From Pantoea wallisii (GTDB lineage Bacteria > Pseudomonadota > Gammaproteobacteria > Enterobacterales > Enterobacteriaceae), in contig NZ_MLFS01000046.1 in NCBI RefSeq assembly GCF_002095485.1, positions 1 to 42,789 of the forward strand: a DNA stretch of 42,789 bases, given 5' to 3'. How positions within the stretch are numbered: position 1 is the stretch's first letter; every line of letters begins with the position of its first letter. Below, one piece after another: positions 1-9,394 of this stretch. The notes beneath the pieces are model-generated. The model was given only the letters and a program-made list of their open reading frames with translations, did not search any database and was not told where the DNA came from. The translations under genes were made by a program, and so were the position numbers.

Positions 1-1629
1 CTGCGTCAGACGCTGCGCCAGCGCGCGCATGTTGTCATCCCAGCGCGTTTCCGGCAGACGATGCAGCGCGGCCATGGCGGCGTCATCCTGATTGCCGGAG
101 GAGAGCCACAGCGCCGCGGCATAGAGCGCCGCTGGCTGTTGCGGGTGCTGGCGCACCAGGGTCTCTATTACCTGTGCGCCCTGGCTCTCCGCGCCGCTAT
201 TGCGCAGCGCCCCGGCCAGACGGTACGAGAGCCAGATGTCATCCGGGTTGCTTTGCAGCGCCTGACGGTATTTCGCCACGGCCTGCTGCCACTGGCCCTG
301 CTGCGCCAGCGCGTCGGCATCGGCCAGCACTTTACCGGTGCGCAGGTCATTCAGCCGGCGCTGTGCGGTGGTATTGCCTCTGTCGAGTTGCAGCGCCTGC
401 TGCCAGTATTGTTCAGCCTGCGCGTCGTTTTTACGCGCCTGCGCCACGTCGCCGAGGCCAATAAGCGCCCAGCTGTCGCGACTATCCAGCGCCTGCGCGC
501 TGCGATATTGCTGCTCCGCCGCGGCTATATCACCCTTTTTCAACGCGGCATCGCCGTTGTTGATCGCCATCCAGTAGCGGTTGGTCTGCAGAAGCGACTG
601 CCATTTACCTATCTGGGTGCTGGCCTGCCCGGCCTGAATGGCTTTCTCCAGCCAGCTGATGGCCGCCGCACGGTTATTGGCGCGCGCCTGCGCCTGGCCC
701 ATGGCGCCCATCAGTTCGGCATCCCCGGGATTGGCTTTTAGCGCCGCACTCAGTGCGGCAATGGCTTCAGCCCCGGCGCCGCTGTCCACCAGCGCCAGCC
801 CGCGTATACGCTGCCGGTAAGCGGGATCGGCCAGCAGTTTCTGCTGGCGTGCCAGCTCGTCCGCGCCACGCTGCTGCGCATCACCACTGGTAAACACCTG
901 CAGATATTGCTGCAGGCTGGCAACACTGCGTTCACTGACCGGCTGATTCTGGATCTGCTGTAGCCACAGCTCAGATGCTGCATCCCGTCCGCCGTCGCGA
1001 TTCGCCAGACGGCGCAGCTGGCCCAGCGCTTCATCAGGTTGATTGTTCTCAAACGCCATGCGTGCCAGCTGTAACTCGACACCAATATTGCCGGGATAGC
1101 GCTGCTCCAGCGCCTGTAGCTGGCGCCAGGCGTTGAGCTGCTGATCGGGCAAGCGCGCGACCAGCCGCCAGTACTCCAGTGCCGTATTGACGTCAGGAAA
1201 TACGCCCTGAAACAGCGCATCCCAGGCCGCTTTGGCCTCCGGCAGCCGGCCGGCGGTGGCCAGCAGACGCGCCTGCTGCAGCTGCTGGCGGCCCTCATCG
1301 GTTGTCAGGCGTAAACCGGCTTCCGATTCCCGCGTGGCAGGCGCGTCCGGCGCGGCTTTTTTCAGCGCGTCCAGTAACGTCTGCGCTTTTGCCCGATCGC
1401 CCTGGCGCAGCGCCAGACGGATCTGCGCGGCCATCAGCTGCGGGTTATCCGGATCGATCTTCTCCAGCCGGTACAGCGACTGCTGCACCAGATCGTATTT
1501 ATTGGTCGATTCACCGGTACGAATCTGCGTCAGCAGCCAGTCAACCGGCGCCACCTGCTGGCCGGTTTCCGCCAGGGCGGCCCCGGTGAGCGCGCCGCCG
1601 ATCAATAGCGCCAGCGGCAACTTATTCAT
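1..1629 (-). CDS. bcsC: Cellulose synthase outer-membrane export subunit BcsC (partial, N-terminal 543 residues)
   Basis: BcsC is the periplasmic TPR scaffold plus outer-membrane beta-barrel through which cellulose leaves the cell. The frame is open from an ATG at 1629 to the window edge without a stop, so only the N-terminal half is present (the E. coli protein is about 1,157 residues). It begins MNKLPLALLIGG, a Sec signal peptide probably cleaved after ALA near residue 20. The rest is helical TPR-type repeat sequence, for example ALIGLGDVAQARKNDAQAEQ and LSYRLAGALRNSGAE. The barrel domain lies outside. The start codon overlaps the bcsB stop by eight bases, so translation is probably coupled. 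No GH8 endoglucanase gene (bcsZ) intervenes, unlike the usual bcsB-bcsZ-bcsC order. I checked the frame at several points and saw no break. Confidence 0.95.
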   Translation of the reverse strand, partial: MNKLPLALLIGGALTGAALAETGQQVAPVDWLLTQIRTGESTNKYDLVQQSLYRLEKIDPDNPQLMAAQIRLALRQGDRAKAQTLLDALKKAAPDAPATRESEAGLRLTTDEGRQQLQQARLLATAGRLPEAKAAWDALFQGVFPDVNTALEYWRLVARLPDQQLNAWRQLQALEQRYPGNIGVELQLARMAFENNQPDEALGQLRRLANRDGGRDAASELWLQQIQNQPVSERSVASLQQYLQVFTSGDAQQRGADELARQQKLLADPAYRQRIRGLALVDSGAGAEAIAALSAALKANPGDAELMGAMGQAQARANNRAAAISWLEKAIQAGQASTQIGKWQSLLQTNRYWMAINNGDAALKKGDIAAAEQQYRSAQALDSRDSWALIGLGDVAQARKNDAQAEQYWQQALQLDRGNTTAQRRLNDLRTGKVLADADALAQQGQWQQAVAKYRQALQSNPDDIWLSYRLAGALRNSGAESQGAQVIETLVRQHPQQPAALYAAALWLSSGNQDDAAMAALHRLPETRWDDNMRALAQRLTQ

Positions 1630-3925
1630 CATCATCCTGCTCGCCAAGGCGACGACGGGTCACCATGCGCATCAGGCGCCACACAAGCAGGGCGAACAGA
1701 ATCACCACCGCGACGGCGCACACGGCCAGCCACACCGGGTGCGTTGCCATCGCACTCCACAAGCGCTCCCACCATGGCAAGTGCCCGACAAAATAGCTGT
1801 CGCCGACGCGCACGCTGGCGACGCCGGATTCGCGTACCACGCTGGCGGAGCCAAATACCGCGGCGCGTTTGCCGCTGTCGAGCAGCGCGTTATTCAGCAG
1901 ATCCCACCCGCGCGGGCTGTCGGCCAGCAGCGCCACGACGCTGCGCTGATCGTTGAAGGGTGACTGGAAGCCAATGATCGTCCCGATAGGGCCACGTGAG
2001 CTGATGCCGGTCTGACTCTCTGGCGCGCGATCGCTGTCGGTCACCGGCACGTTTTGCGCGCTCACCGGCCGTGACGGCATCTTTATCCAGCTGCGGGCGC
2101 GATCGACCAGCACAGTGATCGACGGATTGTCCTGCAGATCCGCCGGCAGCGTGCCGATCAACAGCACATCGGCATCAGTGCTTTTCGCTTTGCTCCAGTC
2201 ATCGCTCATCTGCACGCGCAGCGCCGGTAAGCCAGTTTGTGCGCCAATGTTGCCGAGCGTATTCAGCAGCGTACTGACTTCACCGCTTTCCGGCTTCGGC
2301 GGCATCAGTACCAGGGTTTGCGCCAAATCGGCATAGCGGCTGTAAGGGAAGCCGGCGCTGGCGAAGGTGCCAAGTGAGGGCATTTCGATGTAGTGACGAT
2401 AGCCAGAGAAATCGATACTGGAGTTATCGTCAATCACCACATGGTGATCGACCGGCGTAACGGTTTCGCAGCGGCCATCGGCGGTGCCGCCTACAAAGGT
2501 GTTGGCATAATCAAAGTTGAAGCGCAGCTGGTTTACCGCGCCCAGGCGCAGCGCCGGGATAGTGAGCTGACGATTACTGTCCTGTAAACCCTGTACCAGC
2601 GGCAGGTGGAGCAGCTGCTGGCCGGCCGTGTTTTTGCTGGTCAGCGGATAGTCCTGCATGAACTGATTGTTGAGATGCACTGCCAGGCGCGAGCCATCCT
2701 GCTGCGTTGGCGAGGTGTAGCGGTACATCAGATTCATATCGATGCCGCGGGCGCGAACCAGGAACAGGTCCGGCGGCAGATTGAGCGTCAGGCTGATGGG
2801 GTTAGGCTGCATGCCATCGCCCTGCAGCTGGTTCTGATACTGCGTCAGCTCGGCGAACGTGGTACGGCGATCGGTGCGCACCCAGTTCGGCGCGTCATAA
2901 GCCTGACGTGGCGCCTGCAGTTTAACGCTTTCGATGGTTGAGGTATCGCCACGCAGCAGCAGCTCGCCCTGCGCGATGCCCTCAACGGCGGTGAGCAGAT
3001 CGCTATCGTTACGCCCTAAGATAAGCAGCATTTTCTGATAGGGGTTATCTGGCTGGCTGACCATGCGCACGGTTGGTTTATCTACCGCGGGCAGATCTTT
3101 CAGGAAGTCCGGGCGTTGATCGTTAGTGGCAAAGACCACCGCGTGCTGCTGCTGCGGCAGCTGGTTGTAGAGCACCGGGAACGACTGCCCGCGCCACTGC
3201 GCTTTGCTACCAAACCACGATGCCAGCAGCGCGGCGGCGCGCTGCTGCTGCAGATCGGGCTGGCTGCTGAACACCATGGGCAGCTGCAGCGGCTGCGTAT
3301 CGCGTGCGTCAAAAAACGGCTCCGGGAAGTGGGAGAGATCGTTCTTCAGCGGCAGCTTCTGCAGGGTGAGATCGAGCTTGCTCTCTTTGCCGATGTCCAT
3401 CCAGATGGTGCTGTTAGCCGGGTTTTCACACACGTTGGCATAATGCCCGACCAGCTCCAGACGCACGCGGTTAAAATCGCTGATAAAGCGGGGATCGATA
3501 GGTAACTGCGCCTGGTTCTGTTTCCCGAGCTGATCGGCCGCCACGGTAATCAGGCCAACCAGTTCATCATTGAGATAGACCTTGAGCTGCGACAGCGTGG
3601 GAAGCAGGGCCGGTGACGGACGATAGCTGAGCGTCAGCAGCGCCTGCGTGACCACTTCATCACTGCGCACGCCAAACTCGATCTGGCTGGTGGGCTCTGT
3701 GCCGCGCAGCTTCATGCTGCCCGGAGGTGGCGCGATCTGATTAAACAGCAGCTGGCTATCACGCAGCGGCGCGCTGGCATCAGCCGGCTGCGCCACCAGC
3801 GGCAGCGGCGTCTGTTCCGACGCGCCAGAGGCTGCCGGTGCTGCCATCGGCGGCGCGGCCTGTGCCAGAGAAGCGGTGCCCAGCAGCAGGGCAGTGAACC
3901 AGCTCAGTTTTCTCGTCATGGTCAT
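1622..3925 (-). CDS. bcsB: Cellulose synthase periplasmic regulatory subunit BcsB
   Basis: BcsB is the periplasmic partner of BcsA. It guides the nascent glucan and its C-terminal membrane anchor completes the active synthase. The 767-residue product is close to the usual ~780. It has a signal peptide (MTMTRKLSWFTALLLG, cleavage after AQA near residue 23), a long beta-rich periplasmic region with the carbohydrate-binding and flavodoxin-like domains of the family, and one C-terminal membrane helix (VWLAVCAVAVVILFALLVW) followed by the positive stretch RLMRMVTRRR. A second ATG two codons in is an alternative start, and neither has a strong Shine-Dalgarno. The gene begins nine bases after bcsA and overlaps bcsC. 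Confidence 0.96.
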   Translation of the reverse strand: MTMTRKLSWFTALLLGTASLAQAAPPMAAPAASGASEQTPLPLVAQPADASAPLRDSQLLFNQIAPPPGSMKLRGTEPTSQIEFGVRSDEVVTQALLTLSYRPSPALLPTLSQLKVYLNDELVGLITVAADQLGKQNQAQLPIDPRFISDFNRVRLELVGHYANVCENPANSTIWMDIGKESKLDLTLQKLPLKNDLSHFPEPFFDARDTQPLQLPMVFSSQPDLQQQRAAALLASWFGSKAQWRGQSFPVLYNQLPQQQHAVVFATNDQRPDFLKDLPAVDKPTVRMVSQPDNPYQKMLLILGRNDSDLLTAVEGIAQGELLLRGDTSTIESVKLQAPRQAYDAPNWVRTDRRTTFAELTQYQNQLQGDGMQPNPISLTLNLPPDLFLVRARGIDMNLMYRYTSPTQQDGSRLAVHLNNQFMQDYPLTSKNTAGQQLLHLPLVQGLQDSNRQLTIPALRLGAVNQLRFNFDYANTFVGGTADGRCETVTPVDHHVVIDDNSSIDFSGYRHYIEMPSLGTFASAGFPYSRYADLAQTLVLMPPKPESGEVSTLLNTLGNIGAQTGLPALRVQMSDDWSKAKSTDADVLLIGTLPADLQDNPSITVLVDRARSWIKMPSRPVSAQNVPVTDSDRAPESQTGISSRGPIGTIIGFQSPFNDQRSVVALLADSPRGWDLLNNALLDSGKRAAVFGSASVVRESGVASVRVGDSYFVGHLPWWERLWSAMATHPVWLAVCAVAVVILFALLVWRLMRMVTRRRLGEQDDDE

Positions 3926-3934
3926 ATCATCAAT

Positions 3935-6550
3935 TTAATTGAAAGAGGTTGTGCCTGGCGCAGGCAGCGGTTTAATGCTCTGCGGCAACAGCGTTGCCAG
4001 CCAGCTCAGCAGTACGGTCAGCCCGCGGAACAGGCGGCGCAACGGCTGTGGGCCATACTCCGCCAGGCGCAGATAGCCTTTGAAACCCAGCACCATGATG
4101 TCAGCCAGACTCTGCACCGGCTTATCTTCCGGGAAGCCGTCCTGCCACAGCGCCCAGGTATCGGCGCGCGCAAAGGTACACTGGATAAATTCGATGTGCT
4201 GGGGCGTGGTGAGCGCATGCAGGCGAATCCCGGCGCGGCGACCAAATACGCGCTGCACCTGACACGGGAAGCTGAACTCCTGCTGACCGCGCCGCAGCAG
4301 CAGTGACACGGCCTCATTTTCGCGCAGCGCATCCGGCTCGCGCAGCTCAACGCCCACGCCGCCGTCGGAGTAGTCACGCAGCGTACACGGCACCATGTGG
4401 CCATCCGCCCGGGCTATTGCCGCCGGCATGGCGATCTCTACGCGGTGCGCCTCACGAATCTGCCGCGCTTCCACCGATACCGCGACGGCGCCGCCAAGGA
4501 TAATCATGTTGTAAATCACCCACACCAGACTGACCCAGATGGTGAGGATTTCGTTGGCCGGCCCATAGGCCATGCGCCAGAACGCCATGCCAATGCCGGC
4601 AATGTTGAGCACCACCAGCATCATGTAGGGCTTGGTGATCACCCAGTCGAGATGGCGCTGCTCAACCAGACCGCCTTTCGCGGTGACGTTAAACTTGCCT
4701 TTGTGCGGATTGAAGAGCGCCACCGTCGTGGGACGCGCAATGTACCAGGCGAGCACGGTCTCATACACCTCGCTCCAGAACGAGTGACGCCAGCGCCCCT
4801 GGATGCGTGAGTTGGTCAGGCTGGTATGCACCATATGCGGCAGCACGTAGATGGCAATCGCCAGCGCCGGTGCGTAGATGATGTAAGCGTGGAACAGCAG
4901 AAACGCCAGCGGCGCCAGCAGGAAGATCAGGCGCGGGATGCCGGCAAGAAAGTGCAGCATCGCATTGGCGTAGCAGAGCCGCTGTACCAGCTTCAGCCCC
5001 TTACCGAATAGCGGGTTATCGAGGCGGAAAATCTGCACCATGCCGCGCGCCCAGCGGATGCGCTGACCGATGTGCGCCGACAGGCTTTCGGTGGCCAGGC
5101 CGGCCGCCTGTGGAATGCGGATATAGGCCGAGGTATAACCACGGCGATGCAGGCGCAGCGACGTGTGCGCATCTTCGGTAACGGTCTCAACCGCGATACC
5201 GCCAATCTCATCCAGCGCGCTGCGGCGCAGTACGGCACAGGAGCCGCAGAAGAACGCCGCATCCCAGGTGTCGTTACCGTCCTGCACCAGGCCGTAAAAC
5301 AGAGATCCTTCGTTAGGCGTCTGACGGAAGCGGCCCAGGTTGCGTTCGAACGGATCGGGCGAGAAGAAGTGGTGCGGCGTTTGCAGCATCGCCAGCTGGT
5401 GATCTTTCAGGAACCAGCCCAGGGTAAGCTGCAGGAACGAGCGCGTAGGCACGTGGTCGCAGTCAAAAATTGCCACGTAATCGCTGCGGCAGGTGGTTTT
5501 CAGCGCATGGTTGATGTTGCCGGCTTTGGCATGTTCGTGGGTCGGGCGCACCACATAGTTGATGCCAACGCTGGCGGCGAAGGCGCGAAACTCTTCGCGC
5601 GTGCCGTCATCCAGCAGATAGATATTGAGCTTGTCCTGCGGCCAGTCGATGCCCATCGCCGCATACAGCGTTGGTTTCACGACGCTCAGCGGTTCGTTAT
5701 AGGTTGGCACCAGAATGTCCACGCTCGGCCAGCTGGTGATCTCCGGTGGCATGGAGACGGGCTGGCGGTTGAGCGGCCACAGCGTCTGGAAATAGCCCAG
5801 CACCAGCACCGTCCACGCATAGGTCTCCGCGCCGATCAGAAGCAGCCCAAATACCAGACTGAACGGGTCATCCCAGTTGAGCGTTTCCGTGTAGCGCCAC
5901 CACAGATAGCGGCAGGAGATCGTCAGCGACAGCACAATCAGCATCATGGTCGCCAGGCGGCCAGGCACGCGCCGTACCAGCATGGCCAGACCCCACAGCA
6001 GCAGCACAAAAATAAACTGCGTCGCGATGCTGAACGGCTGCGAGATGCACAGCAGCGCCAGCAGACCGGCCACCAACGCGGTAAGGATAAACAACCCCTG
6101 ACGCAGGCGTACCGGTAACCGCTGCAGCTGGCGTTCGGCGCGTGCCGGCAGCCCGCTGGCAATCAGCCGTGCCGGTACGTTACCCAGCCACTGATTAAGG
6201 CGCTGACGCCAGCGGAACAGCGGGCCGAAAGCGTTAAAGCGTTTGCGTTCGCTGCGCGCGCTGTTATCCAGCGGCAGTGTCACCATCAGCCACAGGCTTT
6301 GCACCGCGTAGCGCAGGAAATCAAGCGGGCGCGGGCGCAGCGGGGAGATGTGCGGGTAATAGCGCTGCCGCTGCTGTAACACCTGCTGCCAGCCCGGCAT
6401 CTCCAGCCGCAGCAGCGACCAGGCAAGTACACACCAGACCAGGTGGAACGCCAGGGTTAACCGGCCGGCACCGTGCTGCCGCGCCACCTGAGCACGATGT
6501 TGCAGCGCCTGCCACACCGGCGGCACCAGCAGCCAGCGCAGCGGATTCAC
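3935..6550 (-). CDS. bcsA: Cellulose synthase catalytic subunit BcsA (UDP-forming, c-di-GMP activated)
   Basis: BcsA is the processive GT2 inner-membrane enzyme that polymerises UDP-glucose into beta-1,4-glucan and threads it through its own channel. The product is 871 residues, essentially the E. coli length. Visible motifs are DILVPTYNEP and LLDDG in the UDP-binding part, DCDH at residues 363-366, TED near 457 (catalytic base region) and QRIRW near 496-500 (QxxRW, acceptor site). The C-terminal PilZ domain keeps both c-di-GMP motifs: REAHR (RxxxR, about 694-698) and DYSDGG (DxSxxG, about 725-730). About eight membrane helices flank the catalytic domain. The start is GTG at 6550, sharing a four-base GTGA overlap with the bcsQ stop, so the two are probably co-translated. 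All key residues are present, so the synthase looks functional. Confidence 0.97.
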   Translation of the reverse strand: MNPLRWLLVPPVWQALQHRAQVARQHGAGRLTLAFHLVWCVLAWSLLRLEMPGWQQVLQQRQRYYPHISPLRPRPLDFLRYAVQSLWLMVTLPLDNSARSERKRFNAFGPLFRWRQRLNQWLGNVPARLIASGLPARAERQLQRLPVRLRQGLFILTALVAGLLALLCISQPFSIATQFIFVLLLWGLAMLVRRVPGRLATMMLIVLSLTISCRYLWWRYTETLNWDDPFSLVFGLLLIGAETYAWTVLVLGYFQTLWPLNRQPVSMPPEITSWPSVDILVPTYNEPLSVVKPTLYAAMGIDWPQDKLNIYLLDDGTREEFRAFAASVGINYVVRPTHEHAKAGNINHALKTTCRSDYVAIFDCDHVPTRSFLQLTLGWFLKDHQLAMLQTPHHFFSPDPFERNLGRFRQTPNEGSLFYGLVQDGNDTWDAAFFCGSCAVLRRSALDEIGGIAVETVTEDAHTSLRLHRRGYTSAYIRIPQAAGLATESLSAHIGQRIRWARGMVQIFRLDNPLFGKGLKLVQRLCYANAMLHFLAGIPRLIFLLAPLAFLLFHAYIIYAPALAIAIYVLPHMVHTSLTNSRIQGRWRHSFWSEVYETVLAWYIARPTTVALFNPHKGKFNVTAKGGLVEQRHLDWVITKPYMMLVVLNIAGIGMAFWRMAYGPANEILTIWVSLVWVIYNMIILGGAVAVSVEARQIREAHRVEIAMPAAIARADGHMVPCTLRDYSDGGVGVELREPDALRENEAVSLLLRRGQQEFSFPCQVQRVFGRRAGIRLHALTTPQHIEFIQCTFARADTWALWQDGFPEDKPVQSLADIMVLGFKGYLRLAEYGPQPLRRLFRGLTVLLSWLATLLPQSIKPLPAPGTTSFN

Positions 6551-7278
6551 GCTGCACCGCCGGCAACGTTCAGCAGCAGCCAGTTGGCGAGCGTGTTGAT
6601 CTCCTCGCTTGCCAGCGCATGCGGCCGGTACTCACCCACCGGTTGCTTCATCATCTGCGCTTCCGCCAGCGCTTCATCGCGATGAATCACCTGTGGAATC
6701 AGGTTATTGAGTGAGCGCAGCCACAGCTGATGCAGATCCTGCTGCAGCTGGCTGTTAGCGTTAAACTGGTTGATCAGGAACAGCGTCTGCGGAAGAAAAG
6801 GGTGCTGATGCAGACGCAGCTGGCAGTTGGCATCCAGCGTCAGTACCTGTAGCAGGCGATCGGCCGCCGCATGAAACGGCTGCTGCCACGGCAGCAGATC
6901 CGCAGGCAGGTCGAGAATGATCCAGCGATAGTCGTTTTTCAGGGCCGGAAGCGCCTGCAGTAGCGGCGCAGCACACTCCTCTGGCGCACGGTTTACCATT
7001 AAGGTTTGCTGATGGGTCAGGGCGCCAAACGGCAAAAAATCCAGCCCCGGCTGATAGCGCAGCGCGCTGTGGTGCCAGGGTTGCCCGGCGTGCAGTGCCG
7101 TCATCCAGCCCGAGGTGTGATTCAGGGGCGTATTAAAGTGGGCCGCGAGCTGATTGGCCGGAGAGAGGTCAATCAGTAGCGCTGACTCCTGTAAGGCATT
7201 CAGCGCCCAGCCTAGCGCCGCGCTGAGTGAGGTGGCGCCACAGCCGCCGCGCAAACCCTGTAGGGCGATCACCGGCAT
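6547..7278 (-). CDS. bcsQ: Cellulose synthesis cofactor BcsQ (MinD/ParA-like ATPase)
   Basis: BcsQ (YhjQ) is a SIMIBI-class ATPase-like protein. With BcsR and BcsE it forms the cytosolic regulatory vestibule of the cellulose secretion complex. The 243-residue product opens with a P-loop-like GLRGGCGATS (residues 8-17). Compared with the ParA deviant Walker A (KGGxGKT), the signature lysine is Arg10 and the P-loop lysine position is Ala15. Enterobacterial BcsQ also lacks these lysines, so this is a family trait rather than decay. LLIDLSPANQLAAHF matches the switch I region, and RWIILDLPADLLPW the Walker B strand. It overlaps bcsR (TAATG) upstream and bcsA (GTGA) downstream. Confidence 0.93.
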   Translation of the reverse strand: MPVIALQGLRGGCGATSLSAALGWALNALQESALLIDLSPANQLAAHFNTPLNHTSGWMTALHAGQPWHHSALRYQPGLDFLPFGALTHQQTLMVNRAPEECAAPLLQALPALKNDYRWIILDLPADLLPWQQPFHAAADRLLQVLTLDANCQLRLHQHPFLPQTLFLINQFNANSQLQQDLHQLWLRSLNNLIPQVIHRDEALAEAQMMKQPVGEYRPHALASEEINTLANWLLLNVAGGAA

Positions 7279-7472
7279 TAGCGATTACTCTCCCGTACCG
7301 CCGCCATCTCATGCAGCAGCGGCCAGCGCGACAATATCGCCTTCATTCGCTCTTCGCGCGCAATATCAATATAGCGAAATGCCTTGAGGTCAAAGGCCTC
7401 GCTGAGTGCCGTGATGTCATCCTGATCTTCACTGGCAGAAGCGATCAGTGAAAAAGCATTTTCAGTTTTCAT
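7278..7472 (-). CDS. bcsR: Cellulose biosynthesis protein BcsR
   Basis: BcsR (YhjR) is a small regulator that binds BcsQ and stabilises the BcsE-BcsQ-BcsR complex on the synthase. The 64-residue protein shows the family pattern: an acidic N-terminal part (SEDQDDITALSEAFDL), an aromatic/acidic centre (FRYIDIAREE) and the conserved RWPLLHE near the C-terminus. No transmembrane segment is present. It is the first gene of the leftward operon. Its stop overlaps the bcsQ start as TAATG. Upstream lies the divergent intergenic region shared with bcsE. Confidence 0.92.
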   Translation of the reverse strand: MKTENAFSLIASASEDQDDITALSEAFDLKAFRYIDIAREERMKAILSRWPLLHEMAAVRESNR

Positions 7473-7665
7473 TACTTGTTTGCCACCAAAAAAAAGGACA
7501 ACGGAAGAAGAGAGATTATATTATTACCGGGTTTTAAACCGAAGTGATCGATGCGACATAACGGCATTGATATGATTGCCCTGGCGCAGCTTTTTTTATT
7601 TCAGCAGTTCCAATCGTCGCCGTCTATATTAAACTAGCCTGGATTGTTCTGATCGCGAATCAAAT
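7473..7665. promoter_or_regulatory. Divergent bcsR / bcsE intergenic region with a candidate bcsR -10 box
   Basis: This AT-rich gap must carry promoters for both cellulose operons. On the minus strand a perfect TATAAT (plus-strand positions 7515-7520) lies about 43 bases upstream of the bcsR start. I see no good -35 at the right spacing, so an activator may be needed. Toward bcsE there is a TATATT at 7625-7630, again without a clear -35. A near-palindrome GGTTTTAAACC sits at about 7530-7540. No operator can be named with confidence. Confidence 0.35.
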
Positions 7666-9209
7666 ATGAAAAATCGCTATGCGCTCGGCCTGCAACAGGT
7701 TCAGCAGGAATTAATAACACTGCAATCGCCAGGCTTTTACTGGCTCACCAGCCAGCGGCCGGAAGACGCGCGAACATTGCTGCGTCAGGTGGTTAGCCAT
7801 CAGGAGTTTGCCACGCTGATTAGCGCGGATGAACCCCCAAAGGCATTGCTGACGCCCGATCCGCCTGGCGGACCGGCGCGCATCCCATTATTTTCCCTGC
7901 CGGCAAATAAAGCCAGTCTCCTGCATGCAGAGAGCGATTTTGCGCGCGTGCTGAATAATCGCAGCGGCGTAGTGCTGTTTTATAGCCAGGCTGCCTGTGG
8001 GGTAAATTATCACCCGGGGAGCTGACGGCGTGGATTAAAGGGCTGCGACGGCTGGTTGTTAAAAAACAAATGACGCTGCTTATGATCACCTCAGGCACGA
8101 CAATAATTCACCTGCGTAATCATCTGCAACGTTATTTTCGCCAGCTTGATGGTGTCGCCCATTTAGATTTTCAGCAGGATAGCTGGGAATATCGAATTAA
8201 CTGGTGGTACTCCGCGGATAAATTGCTGGCCGACCGCGCGCTGCGCCTGCGTTGTGTTGATAATCAATTCGTTGCAGAAAAAGATGAGCAGCAGACGATG
8301 CCGCTTAGCCTGAACGATGAGAATCAGTTTCTTGCGCAGCAGGGTGTGCTGGAAGGTGCGCCGCCGCTTTCGGCCCAGTGGCAACTGTTTAGCGATAATG
8401 AAAGTGTGTTCGCCCGGGCACAGCAGGCAAATGCCGCCACAGTCATCTTTAGCCTGGCCCATAATCAGGATATTCAGTCACTGGCAACCCTGGTCCACAG
8501 TTTGCGCCGCTCACGCGGCAATGCGCTCAAGATCGTGGTACGTGAGCTGGGTACCAGCCTGCGTTACAACGATGAGCGTCTGCTGCTGGCCTGCGGTGTG
8601 AACGCGATTGTGCCGGGTGCGGCAACGCTGTCGCGCTTTCTGACCACGCTGGAGGGCATTCAGGGTCAGCAGTTTACCCGCCACGTGCCCGCCAATCTTC
8701 CGGCGCTGGTGCAGGCGTTGCAGCCGCTGCAGCAGAAGGGTTATCTGGCGCTGGATCCCTTCTGTGCGGCGGTGCAGCAGTTGATGAACAACACGCTGCT
8801 GCCCGAGAATGATAAGGGTCTGATGGTCGCCCTGCGCCCGGTGCCGCAACTGAAGCCGGAGCAGATCCTCACCTTGTGTAAACCGCGCCGTTTTGGTGAT
8901 TTGGTGACGCTGGTGGGCGATCGCCTCTATCTGTTCCTCTCATCATGCCGTTTCAATGACCTGGATATCGCACTGAAGTCGATTTTCTCACTGCCGCACG
9001 ATGAGTTGTTCAGCAATCGCATGGTGTGGTTTGAGGACAACCAGATTCTGTCTGAAGTGCAAAAGGTGCGTCAGCTGACCAGCGTGGCGCAGCGTGAGAC
9101 AACGGTTACGTCACAGGTGAGTGAACCGGTAGTGACCTCTGCAGCGCAGCCGCGCGCGGCGCAAACGCCGCAGCCTGTCAGCCTTAACCTCAAGGGAGTG
9201 CGCTCATGA
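7666..9209 (+). pseudogene. bcsE: Cellulose biosynthesis c-di-GMP sensor BcsE, broken by a one-base deletion near 7995
   Basis: BcsE binds c-di-GMP and works with BcsQ, BcsR and BcsF to raise cellulose output. As written, the frame from ATG 7666 ends at a TGA at 8023 after 119 residues. The remainder is open in another frame up to 9209. The two pieces join if one C is restored at GCTGCCTG near 7993-7996, giving LFYSQAA-LWGKLSPGELTAW and a total of 514 residues, against about 523 in E. coli. The C-terminal part keeps the RxGD c-di-GMP site as RFGD, followed by an LVGDRLYLFLS strand. No slippery heptamer is visible at the break. The same deletion type occurs in three other conserved genes here, so a sequencing error is more likely than a real pseudogene. 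The stop overlaps the bcsF ATG. Confidence 0.88.
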
Positions 9210-9394
9210 CGCTGATGGATTGGGTGCAGGTGGCGATCCTGCTGTTACTGATTTTGCTGTTTCTGAAATCGCTGTGGCGACGCTGGTTGCCGCGCCGCAG
9301 CACCAGTTTGCTGATGCGTCTGCTGCCGACGCGCGCCCTGAAATCGGAAGGGCAGTGGCAACGTCAATCGACCAAAACGGATAAACATGGATAA
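9206..9394 (+). CDS. bcsF: Cellulose biosynthesis protein BcsF (single-pass membrane peptide)
   Basis: BcsF is a small inner-membrane protein that recruits BcsE to the membrane-bound cellulose complex. The 62-residue product has one N-terminal membrane helix (WVQVAILLLLILLFLKSLW) followed by a basic cytosolic tail (RRWLPRRSTS, then LLPTRALKSEGQW). The family length is 63 residues. Its ATG overlaps the bcsE stop as ATGA and its end overlaps bcsG by eight bases, so the three genes form one coupled operon. Confidence 0.92.
   Translation: MTLMDWVQVAILLLLILLFLKSLWRRWLPRRSTSLLMRLLPTRALKSEGQWQRQSTKTDKHG

Noticed and set aside
61..741. A 226-codon plus-strand frame at the left edge
   Set aside because: It is antisense to bcsC, whose own frame runs off the window and is supported by TPR repeats and the operon position.
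5072..6118. A 348-codon plus-strand open frame opposite bcsA
   Set aside because: It mirrors the bcsA codon pattern, is very rich in Arg, His and Gln, and has no family features.
6600..7260. Missing P-loop lysine in BcsQ as evidence of inactivation
   Set aside because: Other enterobacterial BcsQ proteins also have an RGGxGxT-type loop without the lysine; it is a trait of the family.
7990..8030. Programmed -1 frameshifting as the explanation for bcsE
   Set aside because: There is no slippery heptamer or clear downstream structure at the break, bcsE of relatives is read in one frame, and the same deletion type recurs in three unrelated genes.
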